From a bacterium (GTDB taxonomy: Bacteria > Spirochaetota > Spirochaetia > Treponematales > Rectinemataceae), in the NCBI GenBank assembly GCA_021813065.1, contig JAKALZ010000015.1, positions 1 to 13,801 of the forward strand: DNA of 13,801 nt. Direction: 5' to 3'. Every line of letters begins with the position of its first letter. Position 1 is the stretch's first letter. Shown here in pieces: positions 5,699-13,697 of the stretch. The translations under genes and the position numbers were made by a program. The notes under the pieces were generated by a model, which did no database searches, was not told where the DNA came from, and saw only the letters and a list, made by a program, of their open reading frames with translations.

Positions 5699-7885
5699 AT
5701 GAGAGAAAGTAACTTTTTCAAACGTTTTTTCAATCTTTTCTTCATTTCCATTTTTATACTCTTCTTCGCGAACTCCGCCCTTCTGCTCTACCTCTCGAAC
5801 AAGGACCTCAGCACCGCGGGAATAGAGTACTACAATCAGAAAGCTGAAATCATCTGTCAGAAGCTCGACGATTCGGTCCTCACTCCGCTCTCGAGAATGG
5901 TCTTCGATCAGTTTGGATCATTCCAGAACTCCTCGATGATGAATTTTCTCATCTATGACAAGAGCCAAGAAGGCGCATCCAATCTGACTCGAGAAATCGC
6001 GAATGAAATTGTGCAAAACGAGTGGCTCAGAAGCATCATTGTTTACCGAGAGGATGGGGCCATTGTCACCGATCAGAGAATGCGCCGCAGCGCTGAGAAT
6101 TTTTTTACCGCCACGCAGCTTCAGGGAATCATCAACGGTATCATCAAAAAAACGAGTTCGAGCGGATGGCTCTCGCCGGAACTGCTGAACAGCGCGAATG
6201 AAAAATCGCTCATCTATTTCATCAAGTACCCGATAACCGACACATCGAGGAATCGCGGCATCATTCTCTACATGGTGAGCGCGTCGTTTCTGGAAAACAA
6301 AATTCGGAACATCATTGACCCAACCGTGGCAAGGTTCATGATAGAAGATGAAACGAGTCAGATTCTTTTCAGTTATGGTAGCACCACCATTCCCGCCTGG
6401 GTAAACGCGACGCGCCCCGAAAACATCGAAACGACCGCGCTCTGGAAGGGCAGCGACAAAAAGTGGCAGGTCATCTGGAAACCTCTTCCCAACCAGAGAA
6501 TTTCGACCGCCCTCGTGGTGTCCTCCTCGATCTTCCAGAGAAATCTATTCTACTCTCAGCGTCTCAATATCGCTCTCACGCTCCTGTTCATTTTGGGAAT
6601 AGCGTCCTACCTGTTCTTTGTGAACAATCACGTGCAGCATCCGCTCGCGAAGATTATGGATTCGCTCCGAAGCATGGTGCACGGGCAGCCGACCAGAAAG
6701 CACGCGTTCGACTTCGATACTGAGAAAATGGTCGATGAGAACAAGCATCTCATCGCATACCGCTTCATCATCAATCTTGTAACCGAAGGTCTCTCCCGAG
6801 AAGATTTTGCGCACATCTACGAGATCCTAGGTTTGCGAAATAGTTCCTCTACTTTCCATGTCATCCTCATCGAGCACGACCCGGTGCCGTTGAAGTGTCT
6901 GAGCTGGGAGGAACGTGAGTTGCGCGAGGAGAGCCTGCAGCAGCAGTGGGACTTGCTCATGCCCTCGGAGAGAACGCTGTCCATACGCTATCCCGCAGGA
7001 GGAATTATCTGTCTGTTCTTTGTCGACTCAACATTCACACTTCCCGTTGGGGCTATGTTCAGATACGCGCAGAAGATCCACTCTAATTTTGTGTTCTCCG
7101 AAGCGTGCGAAGAGACCGCCGAGTTTCCACACATCTATCGCGACCTGGTGCAAGTGTTGGATAAAAAGCTGTACTGCGGTTACGGCAATGTATTTTACCA
7201 CGAAGGGACGCAGACGTGCGCGTGGAAGACTTTTTCCATGGATCAGCTCAAAGGCTATCTCGTCGGCGACAAATATCAGGATTTCAAAACAGCGCTCGTG
7301 AAAAATCTCACTAAAATGGAACAGGAAAGCTTCCCGCCCGTGATGATACGCGACTATTTTGTTCACATCTCTGAGTTGATCAATGAAATGTACCAAAAGA
7401 AAGCAAAAAATAAAGAGAGCATCGAGCTGTCCCATGTGATCATGAGAGAGGAAGTACAGCAACTCTCCGGTATCGCTGAATTTCTCGAATGGACCGACAA
7501 CAAAATTAGATTGCTGCAAGATTCCGTTCAGAATTCTTCTGATGAGAACAATCGCGAACTCATCGCGGAGATACGTGAGTTTATCTCTCAGTCCATCGAC
7601 AGAAACATTACGCAGGAGATAGTTGCCCAGCGCTTTGGAATAAGCTCAGGCTACCTGAGCCGACTCTTTAAGGAGCACAGCCCCGAAGGCTTCAGTGCGT
7701 ATCTGAAAGAGTGCAAGCTGCGCAAAGCTGCCCGACTCATAAGAGAGAAACAGTGCGATTCGATCGCCGATCTCTCACAGCGACTGGGCTACTCTTCTAC
7801 CGCGTACTTTTCGCGCCAGTTCAAGAAGCGATTTGGCCTTTTGCCGCACGACTACGCTAAATGCCCAGAAAGAGTTCTTGAATAG
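5699..7885 (+). CDS. Membrane-anchored AraC-family sensor/regulator
   Basis: The protein has 728 residues. A first membrane helix lies at about residues 10-31 and a second at about 290-308. The roughly 255 residues between them form an extracytoplasmic region of the size and position of a Cache-like ligand-sensing domain. After the second helix comes a cytoplasmic linker (about 310-620) without recognisable catalytic motifs. The C-terminus carries two AraC-type helix-turn-helix units: ITQEIVAQRFGISSGYLSRL (about 637-656) and SIADLSQRLGYSSTAYFSRQ (about 688-707). This one-component layout, sensor outside and DNA-binding domain inside on one chain, is common beside carbohydrate ABC operons in Firmicutes and Spirochaetes. 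It directly precedes the transporter genes and probably activates them upon sensing an extracellular sugar or a loaded binding protein. The ATG at 5699 has only a weak Shine-Dalgarno (AGG abutting the start), suggesting low translation. Confidence 0.88.
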   Translation: MRESNFFKRFFNLFFISIFILFFANSALLLYLSNKDLSTAGIEYYNQKAEIICQKLDDSVLTPLSRMVFDQFGSFQNSSMMNFLIYDKSQEGASNLTREIANEIVQNEWLRSIIVYREDGAIVTDQRMRRSAENFFTATQLQGIINGIIKKTSSSGWLSPELLNSANEKSLIYFIKYPITDTSRNRGIILYMVSASFLENKIRNIIDPTVARFMIEDETSQILFSYGSTTIPAWVNATRPENIETTALWKGSDKKWQVIWKPLPNQRISTALVVSSSIFQRNLFYSQRLNIALTLLFILGIASYLFFVNNHVQHPLAKIMDSLRSMVHGQPTRKHAFDFDTEKMVDENKHLIAYRFIINLVTEGLSREDFAHIYEILGLRNSSSTFHVILIEHDPVPLKCLSWEERELREESLQQQWDLLMPSERTLSIRYPAGGIICLFFVDSTFTLPVGAMFRYAQKIHSNFVFSEACEETAEFPHIYRDLVQVLDKKLYCGYGNVFYHEGTQTCAWKTFSMDQLKGYLVGDKYQDFKTALVKNLTKMEQESFPPVMIRDYFVHISELINEMYQKKAKNKESIELSHVIMREEVQQLSGIAEFLEWTDNKIRLLQDSVQNSSDENNRELIAEIREFISQSIDRNITQEIVAQRFGISSGYLSRLFKEHSPEGFSAYLKECKLRKAARLIREKQCDSIADLSQRLGYSSTAYFSRQFKKRFGLLPHDYAKCPERVLE

Positions 7886-7894
7886 CCCGCACAT

Positions 7895-7951
7895 CAGAAA
7901 ATTGCCAGAAATGTCATATAATTTCCACTTGTCAGATCGCGCGTATCTGAC
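7895..7951 (+). promoter_or_regulatory. Candidate regulated promoter of the sugar ABC operon
   Basis: A consensus -10 TATAAT (7917-7922) lacks a good -35. In its place are two direct repeats CAGAAA (7895-7900 and 7906-7911) 11 bp apart, about one helical turn, which fits binding of the tandem HTH units of an AraC activator. Just past the expected start lies an inverted repeat, GTCAGAT (7931-7937) and ATCTGAC (7945-7951) around 7 bases, which could be a repressor operator or a 5'-leader hairpin. A second possible promoter is TTGTCA (7929-7934) with GATAAT (7954-7959) at 19 bp. The assignment is inferred from layout. Confidence 0.45.
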
Positions 7952-8009
7952 TGGATAATGCTTGCATCATCTCTACGATCCAGAATCGAAATTGAAGGAG
8001 GAGGTTACG

Positions 8010-9272
8010 ATGATGAAAAAAAGCAGATTCGCGCTTCTCGCAGGTCTGATGATCCTGGGGCTCGCGTTTCCACTGATGGCGCAGAGCAATAGCGGAGTCG
8101 AGCTTAACACGCTCGAAGGCCCAGGCCACGTGCAGTTCCTCACGCAGCGCTTCCAGGAACTCGCCGCGGAAAAGAACATTAAGGTTAATCTCAATGTTCT
8201 TCCCTACGGTCGCGACGCGGTGCTGAAGCTTGTCGCCTCGTTTATGGCGGGCGGCAGCCAATACGATGTGTTCGTGTTGGACTGCGTCGATGTCGCCCGG
8301 TATGCGTCCGCTGGCTGGCTGTATCCCATCGACGATCTCGTACCGGATTCGTACCGCAAGGACATTATCCCCTTCGCAAAGGAAGGAATGATGTACCAAG
8401 GAAAGTGGTATGGACTCCCTTGGGCATCCGAGTGGAAATCTTTCATCTACAACAACGCCATGCTGCAGAAAGAGGGGCTCAAAGATTTCCCGAAGACCTG
8501 GAGTGATGTTGTTTCTTACAGCCAGAAACTTCAGAAGGATAAGACTGTAAAATATGCGACAGCTTTTTCTTGGGCACAGAAAGAGTGCTTGATCTGTGAC
8601 TTTGTCGCGCTTGCGGCAACATTCAATGGTCAGTTCTTCGATGACAATCTCAACCCGCTCTTTAACAAGGGTGGCGCGGTCGATGCTCTCCAGTGGATGA
8701 TCGACAGCATCTACAAGACAAAAATCGTCGACCCCGCCTCGCTCATGTGGACTGAGGACGATGTGCAAGCTGCCATGAAGCAGGGAGATATCGCCTACTC
8801 TCTATCATGGGGAAACCCTCTCGTTCCGATGAACAACGCGCAGGAATCTAAGGTTGTCGGGCAGGTCGAAATCGGAATGATGCCCTCAGCCGACGGAAAG
8901 CATCCCTACACGATCGCGGGTCCGATGGGTTACGCGATCAGCAAGAATACCAAGCACCCCAAAGAGGCCTGGGAGTTCGTTAAGTTCATGGCTGGACCGG
9001 AAGGCTCTCGCATCGCGCTTGAGCGAGAAGGCTATCCGACCGGATGGAAATCCGTCATTGAAGATCCGCAGATTCAGAAAGAATTCCCCGAACTCAAGAA
9101 GATGGCGCAGCAGTCTCAGTACATCGTCAACAGACCAGCGGTTCCCTGGTACGGAGAGTTCAGTGTCATGCTCGCCGAGGAACTCCACAAAGCGCTTACC
9201 GGTTCCATGACCGCCCAGCAGGCGCTCGACGAAGCTGTCGCTAAGACGCTTCAGATCAAGAAAGCTTACTGA
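8010..9272 (+). CDS. Extracellular sugar-binding protein of an ABC transporter (family 1)
   Basis: The ATG at 8010 is chosen because a strong AGGAGGAGG lies 5-8 bases upstream; the open frame back to 7962 lacks this. The product has 420 residues. A signal peptide is clear: MMKKSR, a hydrophobic core LLAGLMILGLAF, and a likely signal peptidase I site LMA|QS at about residues 23-24. There is no lipobox cysteine, so it is predicted to be a free periplasmic protein. The mature part has the pattern of MalE/UgpB-type solute-binding proteins: YDVFVLDCVDVARYASAGWLYPID near the start, GLPWASEWKSFIYN in the hinge region, and AISKNTKHPKEAWEFVKFM near the end. It would capture an oligosaccharide or glycoside for the two permeases that follow. 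The adjoining GH4 enzyme suggests a glycoside substrate, but the sugar cannot be read from sequence. Confidence 0.92.
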   Translation: MMKKSRFALLAGLMILGLAFPLMAQSNSGVELNTLEGPGHVQFLTQRFQELAAEKNIKVNLNVLPYGRDAVLKLVASFMAGGSQYDVFVLDCVDVARYASAGWLYPIDDLVPDSYRKDIIPFAKEGMMYQGKWYGLPWASEWKSFIYNNAMLQKEGLKDFPKTWSDVVSYSQKLQKDKTVKYATAFSWAQKECLICDFVALAATFNGQFFDDNLNPLFNKGGAVDALQWMIDSIYKTKIVDPASLMWTEDDVQAAMKQGDIAYSLSWGNPLVPMNNAQESKVVGQVEIGMMPSADGKHPYTIAGPMGYAISKNTKHPKEAWEFVKFMAGPEGSRIALEREGYPTGWKSVIEDPQIQKEFPELKKMAQQSQYIVNRPAVPWYGEFSVMLAEELHKALTGSMTAQQALDEAVAKTLQIKKAY

Positions 9273-9296
9273 ATGTAATCTGCCCCGCGCAGAGAC

Positions 9297-9327
9297 AAGG
9301 CAGCCGGCGCACTTGGCTGGCTGCCTT
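9297..9327 (+). other. Intercistronic hairpin between binding protein and permease genes
   Basis: AAGGCAGCC (9297-9305) pairs perfectly with GGCTGCCTT (9319-9327), and three more pairs (one G-U) extend the stem inward, leaving a 7-base loop. No strong T-run follows. Its position after the binding-protein gene and before the permeases matches hairpins that stabilise the upstream message and attenuate downstream expression in other sugar ABC operons (malE-malF is the classic case). That gives excess binding protein over membrane components. Confidence 0.65.
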
Positions 9328-9365
9328 CTGTTATAGCTATGGCTACAAAGAGGAGCATCCCATAG

Positions 9366-10265
9366 ATGAATAAAAAACCACGATCTTTGGCAGCGCAAGA
9401 CAGGAGGTTGGGAATCGCGCTTCTCATGCCCGCGATCATCATTCTGTGCGCCGTGATTGTGTATCCCATGGTGCACTCTTTCTGGCTCAGTACTCAGAAT
9501 CTCAATGTGAGCAATCCGGCGCGTGGAAGAGAATATGTTGGAGTGCAGAACTATCTCGAAGTGCTGCGCTCGAGCGAATGGTGGCTTTCGCTCATGCGCA
9601 CGTTGTACTTTGTCGCGGCCGACCTTTTGATTGGCATTCCGCTCGGCTTGGCAATCGCCACACTGCTCAACAAAGAACGCAGAGGCAAAGGGCTCATCCT
9701 CGCCATCATACTATTCCCCTATGTGCTCGCCCCTATTGTCAATTCGCTTATATGGAAACTTATCTACGATCCCAATTATGGGTTTCTGAATGGTTTGCTG
9801 ACGCAGGTTGGCATACTCAAAGACTATGTGCCATGGCTCTCCAAGCCATCTCTGGCAGCGATCATGCTCATCATCGCCAATCTCTGGCAGGGGACACCGT
9901 TCGCCATCGTGCTTTTTTTAGCGGGACTCAAATCCATTCCCAAGGAAGAATACGAAGCGGCCGCGATCGACGGTGCATCGAAGCTCGCTTCATTTAAATA
10001 CATCACCATTCCACACCTCAAACCGATTATCTACATGAACATCGTTATGAAAACAATTTTGACCTTCAAGCTGTTCGATATTGTGTATTCGCTAACAGGC
10101 GGAGGGCCAGGAGGAAGCACGACCGTGGTGAGCATGCTCATCTACCGTGAGTCATTTGAGTACATGAAGTTCGGCCAAGGAGCAGCGATGAGCTATCTGC
10201 TGTTGCTGCTGGTTCTCACGCTCGTCGTCGTCTACTCGCGCATGTTCAAAGAGGAAGAAATATGA
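9366..10265 (+). CDS. Sugar ABC transporter permease, MalF/UgpA type
   Basis: This 299-residue inner-membrane protein is one half of the translocation pore. Hydrophobic helices start at about residue 18 (LGIALLMPAIIILCAVIVYP); about six are expected. The cytoplasmic EAA loop, which docks the ATPase, is seen as EYEAAAIDGASKLASFKYIT with IPHLKPI following. The late block LTGGGPGGSTTVVSMLIY is characteristic of MalF/UgpA-like permeases. The Shine-Dalgarno GAGGAG lies about 10 bases before the ATG, somewhat far. It is separated from the binding-protein gene by a 93-base gap with a hairpin and overlaps the next permease gene by 4 bp (ATGA), so the two halves are translationally coupled. The substrate is unknown but presumably matches the GH4 enzyme. 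Confidence 0.93.
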   Translation: MNKKPRSLAAQDRRLGIALLMPAIIILCAVIVYPMVHSFWLSTQNLNVSNPARGREYVGVQNYLEVLRSSEWWLSLMRTLYFVAADLLIGIPLGLAIATLLNKERRGKGLILAIILFPYVLAPIVNSLIWKLIYDPNYGFLNGLLTQVGILKDYVPWLSKPSLAAIMLIIANLWQGTPFAIVLFLAGLKSIPKEEYEAAAIDGASKLASFKYITIPHLKPIIYMNIVMKTILTFKLFDIVYSLTGGGPGGSTTVVSMLIYRESFEYMKFGQGAAMSYLLLLLVLTLVVVYSRMFKEEEI

Positions 10266-11119
10266 AGAAAAAATGGCACCCATCAAACCTTGTCGAACTT
10301 TTCCTCATTCTCATCGTTCTGGCGACGATACTGCTTCCTCTCTATTGGACACTGAAGATCAGTCTCTCTCCCGACAAGGAAATTCGATCGCTCCCAATGA
10401 AGTGGGGTGTGTCTCAGCTCAATGTTCAAAACTATAAGGAAATCATTTTCTCCTACGCCAAAGCCATCGACACGGCGTACACCTTCAAGCGAGGACTCGG
10501 AAACAGCCTGATCATAAGCGTGGCGACCACCATCATCACCGTGTTTTTTGGTTCGCTCGGAGCGTACGCGATCACGCGGCTTAAAGTGAAATTTGGCAAC
10601 GTTATGACCTTCTTCGTGCTGCTGACACAGATGCTGCCACCTGTCCTTCTCGTGATTCCGCTCTATATTATTGGCAACAAGGTTGGCATCCTGAACACAA
10701 AGACGCTCCTTGTAGTGAGCTACATCGCACTAAACCTACCGCTCTGCATCTGGATCATGCGGGGCTACTTCAAGACTCTTCCTTCCGCCATCGAAGAGTC
10801 TGCTCTTGTCGACGGCTGCGGACGGCTTGGCGCCCTCTTCCGGATCGTGCTTCCCATGTCGGGACCAGCGCTCTTCACGGCGGGGCTTTTTGTATTCAAC
10901 AACGCGTGGAATGAATTTCTCTTCGCGCTCGTGTTCACGACCGATCTGAGAGCCAAGACAATGACTGTCGCGATGGCTGAGATGATCGGGCGCTTTAGGA
11001 CCGATTATGGCCTCATGGCGACCTCGGGCATCCTCGGTTCCATTCTCCCTCTCATTTTCGTCGCGTTTTTCCAGAAATACCTCGTGAGCGGCATTACCGG
11101 AGGTGCTGTCAAACAGTGA
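10262..11119 (+). CDS. Sugar ABC transporter permease, MalG/UgpE type
   Basis: This 285-residue membrane protein is the second pore subunit. A first helix lies at about residues 11-29 (ELFLILIVLATILLPLYW), and the loop after it is typical of MalG/UgpE proteins. The EAA motif appears as EESALVDGCGRLGALFRIVL followed by P; the usual EAA is EES here, and the conserved Gly is kept. The segment FNNAWNEFLFALVFT and the terminal FFQKYLVSGITGGAVKQ are strongly typical of this family, which often ends in GxxxGxVK. It starts in the ATGA overlap with the first permease. The GH4 gene begins 40 bases downstream and is probably in the same transcript. No ATP-binding subunit is encoded nearby, so a shared MsiK/UgpC-like ATPase elsewhere is presumably used. 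Confidence 0.93.
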   Translation: MKKKWHPSNLVELFLILIVLATILLPLYWTLKISLSPDKEIRSLPMKWGVSQLNVQNYKEIIFSYAKAIDTAYTFKRGLGNSLIISVATTIITVFFGSLGAYAITRLKVKFGNVMTFFVLLTQMLPPVLLVIPLYIIGNKVGILNTKTLLVVSYIALNLPLCIWIMRGYFKTLPSAIEESALVDGCGRLGALFRIVLPMSGPALFTAGLFVFNNAWNEFLFALVFTTDLRAKTMTVAMAEMIGRFRTDYGLMATSGILGSILPLIFVAFFQKYLVSGITGGAVKQ

Positions 11120-11159
11120 CGCTTCTCCACATATCGCAAGAATTTCCAAGGAGATTAAC

Positions 11160-12539
11160 ATGAACGGGAAGAAAATCGTGGTAATAGGCGCGGGAAGCGC
11201 GTCTTTCGGATTGTCCACTCTCGCGGGTTTGATGAGGAATGCCGATCTTCGGGGCTGCGAACTCTCGCTCGTGGACATCGATAGGCCAGGTCTCGAGGCA
11301 ATCCACAAGCTCGCAGTCCGACTGAATGATACCTGGGGCTCAGATATGACAATAAGTGCCTTCGATGATAGAAAAAAGGCTCTTCCTAACGCAAATTTCG
11401 TGATCCTTTCGATCGCGGTAGACCGCGAGAATCGCTGGAGAATCGACTATGAACTCGCGAAAGAGTACGGAATCATGCATTACGCGGAGAATGGCGGTCC
11501 CGCAGCGCTTTTCCACACCGCGCGCAACCTCGCCCAGGTCATGCCCATACTGCGCGACATGGAGGCGCTATGCCCCGAGGCGAGACTTCTCAACTTCACG
11601 AATCCTGTTCCTCGCATCGCGCGTGCGGCGAGACAATACTCGCGGATCTCCACTGTGGGCATTTGCCACCAACTCGGTTTTGGTTACATGATGGCGGGCT
11701 ATGTGCTGGCGAAGGATCTGGGGATCGATGCTCCGCGCGACTATCGTTTTGTGTGGACTGACGAATCCAGCCGCATTGAGCGAAGCATCATCGATCAGGC
11801 GGTGCGGAAAATAGATATCACGGCGGCGGGCATCAACCACTTCACGTGGATGCTCAGTGTAAGAACTAAAGACGGCGAAGACCTCTATCCTCTTCTGAAG
11901 CAACGATTTCTTGAAGCCCCCGCCGACTTCGAACCCCTGACACAAGAGATGATACGCATTTTCGACTGCGTTCCTGTACCAGGCGATTGCCACATGTGCG
12001 AATACCTTCCTTACACCCACAACATGCACCGCGACACCTGGGCAAAGTACAACATCCAGATGTACGACCTAGACCGCGGCTCGAGAAATCGCGAGAAACT
12101 CTGGGACAGCATCCACAGGATGGGCGATGGTTCTTTGCCCGTAGTGTCGCTCGAATCCGCGCGCACCGAGCGAGCCGAGCTGATCATTGGAGCAATGCTG
12201 GCGAATTCCCACGCCTACGAGCCTGCTGTCAATGTGCCCAATCTTGGGTATATCAGCAATCTTCCACACGACAGCATTGTTGAGGTGCCCGCGATGATCG
12301 ACGCCGATGGTATTAAAGGAATCGGTGTGGGAAATCTTCCAGAGCCTGTCGCGGAGCTCTGCCGACGTCAGATCGTTATCGCCGAACTTTCGGTAAAGGC
12401 GGGCGTCGAAGGCGATCGCCGCGCGGCGATCGAGGCTCTGGCGATCGATCCCATGATCGATGACCCAGCTCTCGCCACAGTGCTCTGTGACCGATACCTG
12501 AAGGCACACAGGGATTTCCTGCCACAATTTGACAAATGA
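11160..12539 (+). CDS. Glycoside hydrolase family 4 enzyme (NAD- and metal-dependent)
   Basis: The ATG at 11160 is chosen because AAGGAG lies 6 bases upstream and the protein then opens with the Rossmann dinucleotide motif KKIVVIGAGSASFG; the open frame back to 11103 overlaps the permease. The product has 459 residues, usual for GH4. GH4 enzymes cleave glycosides by an unusual oxidation-elimination-addition-reduction cycle using NAD+ and usually Mn2+. Visible landmarks are NFTNP, the metal-site motif CHQ (C169, H170, Q171) and GINH (224-227). The third residue of the CHx motif differs between known GH4 specificities (for example CHS, CHE, CHN, CHG); CHQ is not one I can assign. The spacing from C169 to GINH is about 30 residues longer than I recall for MelA/AglA. 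Transport by an ABC system suggests an unphosphorylated substrate such as an alpha-galactoside, alpha-glucoside or uronide. Confidence 0.88.
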   Translation: MNGKKIVVIGAGSASFGLSTLAGLMRNADLRGCELSLVDIDRPGLEAIHKLAVRLNDTWGSDMTISAFDDRKKALPNANFVILSIAVDRENRWRIDYELAKEYGIMHYAENGGPAALFHTARNLAQVMPILRDMEALCPEARLLNFTNPVPRIARAARQYSRISTVGICHQLGFGYMMAGYVLAKDLGIDAPRDYRFVWTDESSRIERSIIDQAVRKIDITAAGINHFTWMLSVRTKDGEDLYPLLKQRFLEAPADFEPLTQEMIRIFDCVPVPGDCHMCEYLPYTHNMHRDTWAKYNIQMYDLDRGSRNREKLWDSIHRMGDGSLPVVSLESARTERAELIIGAMLANSHAYEPAVNVPNLGYISNLPHDSIVEVPAMIDADGIKGIGVGNLPEPVAELCRRQIVIAELSVKAGVEGDRRAAIEALAIDPMIDDPALATVLCDRYLKAHRDFLPQFDK

Positions 12540-12608
12540 TTGTGTAGCCAGGCTTTCCGGCACAGAAGATCTTTCTGAGGTTTATTGGATTTTAATGCCG
12601 TTACTCCA

Positions 12609-12638
12609 TTGCCGCGCAAGAGAATAATCCATTATACT
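12609..12638 (+). promoter_or_regulatory. Probable sigma-70 promoter of the slyD-like gene
   Basis: TTGCCG (12609-12614) is followed after 18 bases by TATACT (12633-12638). The start would be about 55 bases before the ATG at 12701. It lies in the 161-base gap after the GH4 gene, so the FKBP gene is probably transcribed independently of the sugar operon. Confidence 0.5.
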
Positions 12639-12700
12639 AGCCAACCGGAAGGATTATCCGCGGCAGCGGCTTCTTCCTTAAACTCATTGAAGGAACATGT

Positions 12701-13267
12701 ATGGAAATTAAAAAGGACCGCGTCGTCACCATCGACTATTCGCTGCGCGACGATACCGGAAGAGTGATCGATTCATCGTCGGAAGCCGAACCGCTCGTGT
12801 ATCTCCATGGGAACGAAAACATCATTCCCGGCCTAGAGAAAGAACTCGAGGGCAAAAATCCCGGCGACTCGCTGAAGTGCAGTATCGAGCCAGCGGACGG
12901 TTACGGCGATCGCGATGAAGCGCTCGTGTTCAAGGTTCAGAAGAAGGAATTCGGCGAGAACGCTGAGGTCGCTCCCGGCATGCAGTTCGAAGCCCACGGC
13001 GAAAACGGCGTCCAGATCGTCACCGTGGTCAAGATCGACGGCGACGATGTCACCCTCGACGCGAACCACCCGCTGGCCGGCGAAACCCTCCACTTCGATG
13101 TGAAGGTCGTCGATGTCCGCGACGCGACCGCCGAAGAGATCGAGCACGGCCATGTGCACGGCGATCACGACCATGAGTCCGGCGACAGCTGCGATTGCGG
13201 CGATGACTGCGACTGTGGCGACGATTGCGGAGACGACTGCGACTGCGACGACGGCTGCTGCAACTGA
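12701..13267 (+). CDS. slyD: SlyD-like FKBP peptidyl-prolyl isomerase with metal-binding tail
   Basis: This 188-residue cytoplasmic protein begins with a SlyD-type FKBP domain: VVTIDYSLRDDTGRVIDSS, then PLVYLHGNENIIPGLEKELE and GYGDRDEALVFKV. The IF (insert-in-flap) domain follows at about residues 73-128, and NHPLAGETLHFDVKVVDVR (about 124-142) returns to the FKBP core. SlyD proteins catalyse prolyl isomerisation, act as chaperones through the IF domain, and deliver Ni2+ to hydrogenase or urease. After residue 145 comes an extreme tail: five His in a short stretch (HGHVHGDHDH), then about 25 residues made almost only of Asp, Cys and Gly with nine Cys (CDCGDD-type repeats). This is a strong predicted Ni/Zn/Cu-binding region. 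The ATG follows AAGGA by about 7 bases. The NusG-II gene begins 33 bases downstream and may be co-transcribed. Ni chaperoning itself is inferred from the family. Confidence 0.92.
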   Translation: MEIKKDRVVTIDYSLRDDTGRVIDSSSEAEPLVYLHGNENIIPGLEKELEGKNPGDSLKCSIEPADGYGDRDEALVFKVQKKEFGENAEVAPGMQFEAHGENGVQIVTVVKIDGDDVTLDANHPLAGETLHFDVKVVDVRDATAEEIEHGHVHGDHDHESGDSCDCGDDCDCGDDCGDDCDCDDGCCN

Positions 13268-13300
13268 TCCAGAAACAGATTTTCGTTCCGACAGGCATTC

Positions 13301-13693
13301 ATGAAATTGAATTCACGCGTGCATGTCCGGTTTCTCGATGTCGTAATCTTTGGACTAGCTGCCGCTCTGGTGGTGGGAACCTCGCTTCTGGTTCTGAATC
13401 GCCAGAGCGGTACTCGTTATGTGCAGATGACAGGAGAAACCGGCGAGTGGATCGCTCCCCTCGACAAGGAGGCTGACTACGAGATTCCCGGCCCCCTCGG
13501 CGACACACATGTGCACATTCACGATGGTCTCGCGGCCATCGTCGATTCTCCCTGCAAAAACAAACTCTGCATTCTCGCCGGCGCGATCTCGCAGCCGAAC
13601 CAGTGGGTCGCCTGCCTGCCGAACAAGGTGTTCGTGCGCATTGTGAGTAGCAGCGCGAACGACAACGGAGGGGTCGATGCGAGCGCCTTCTAA
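13301..13693 (+). CDS. NusG domain II-containing membrane-anchored protein
   Basis: This is a 130-residue protein with one N-terminal membrane helix (about residues 11-32, FLDVVIFGLAAALVVGTSLL) and a small extracytoplasmic domain. The domain carries the NusG_II signature: IHDGLAAIVDSPCKNKLC, then CLPNKVFVRIV, with three cysteines (SPC, KLC, ACLP). This stand-alone domain II family is unrelated in role to the transcription factor NusG as far as is known. It is common in Firmicutes and spirochaetes, often near small membrane transporters or FMN-dependent electron-transfer proteins; its function is not established. The Shine-Dalgarno before ATG 13301 is weak (ACAGG, about 8 bases away). It follows slyD by 33 bases, so coupling with that gene is plausible. 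The protein ends just before a large hairpin. Confidence 0.8.
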   Translation: MKLNSRVHVRFLDVVIFGLAAALVVGTSLLVLNRQSGTRYVQMTGETGEWIAPLDKEADYEIPGPLGDTHVHIHDGLAAIVDSPCKNKLCILAGAISQPNQWVACLPNKVFVRIVSSSANDNGGVDASAF

Positions 13694-13697
13694 TCGT

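Noticed and set aside
7932..8768. 278-codon minus-strand frame opposite the sugar-binding protein
   Set aside because: It is antisense to a gene with a strong ribosome site, signal peptide and family motifs.
12523..12544. CACAAT/ATTGTG hairpin at the end of the GH4 gene as a terminator
   Set aside because: It has only six A/T-rich pairs around a 10-base loop, overlaps the stop codon and has no T-run.
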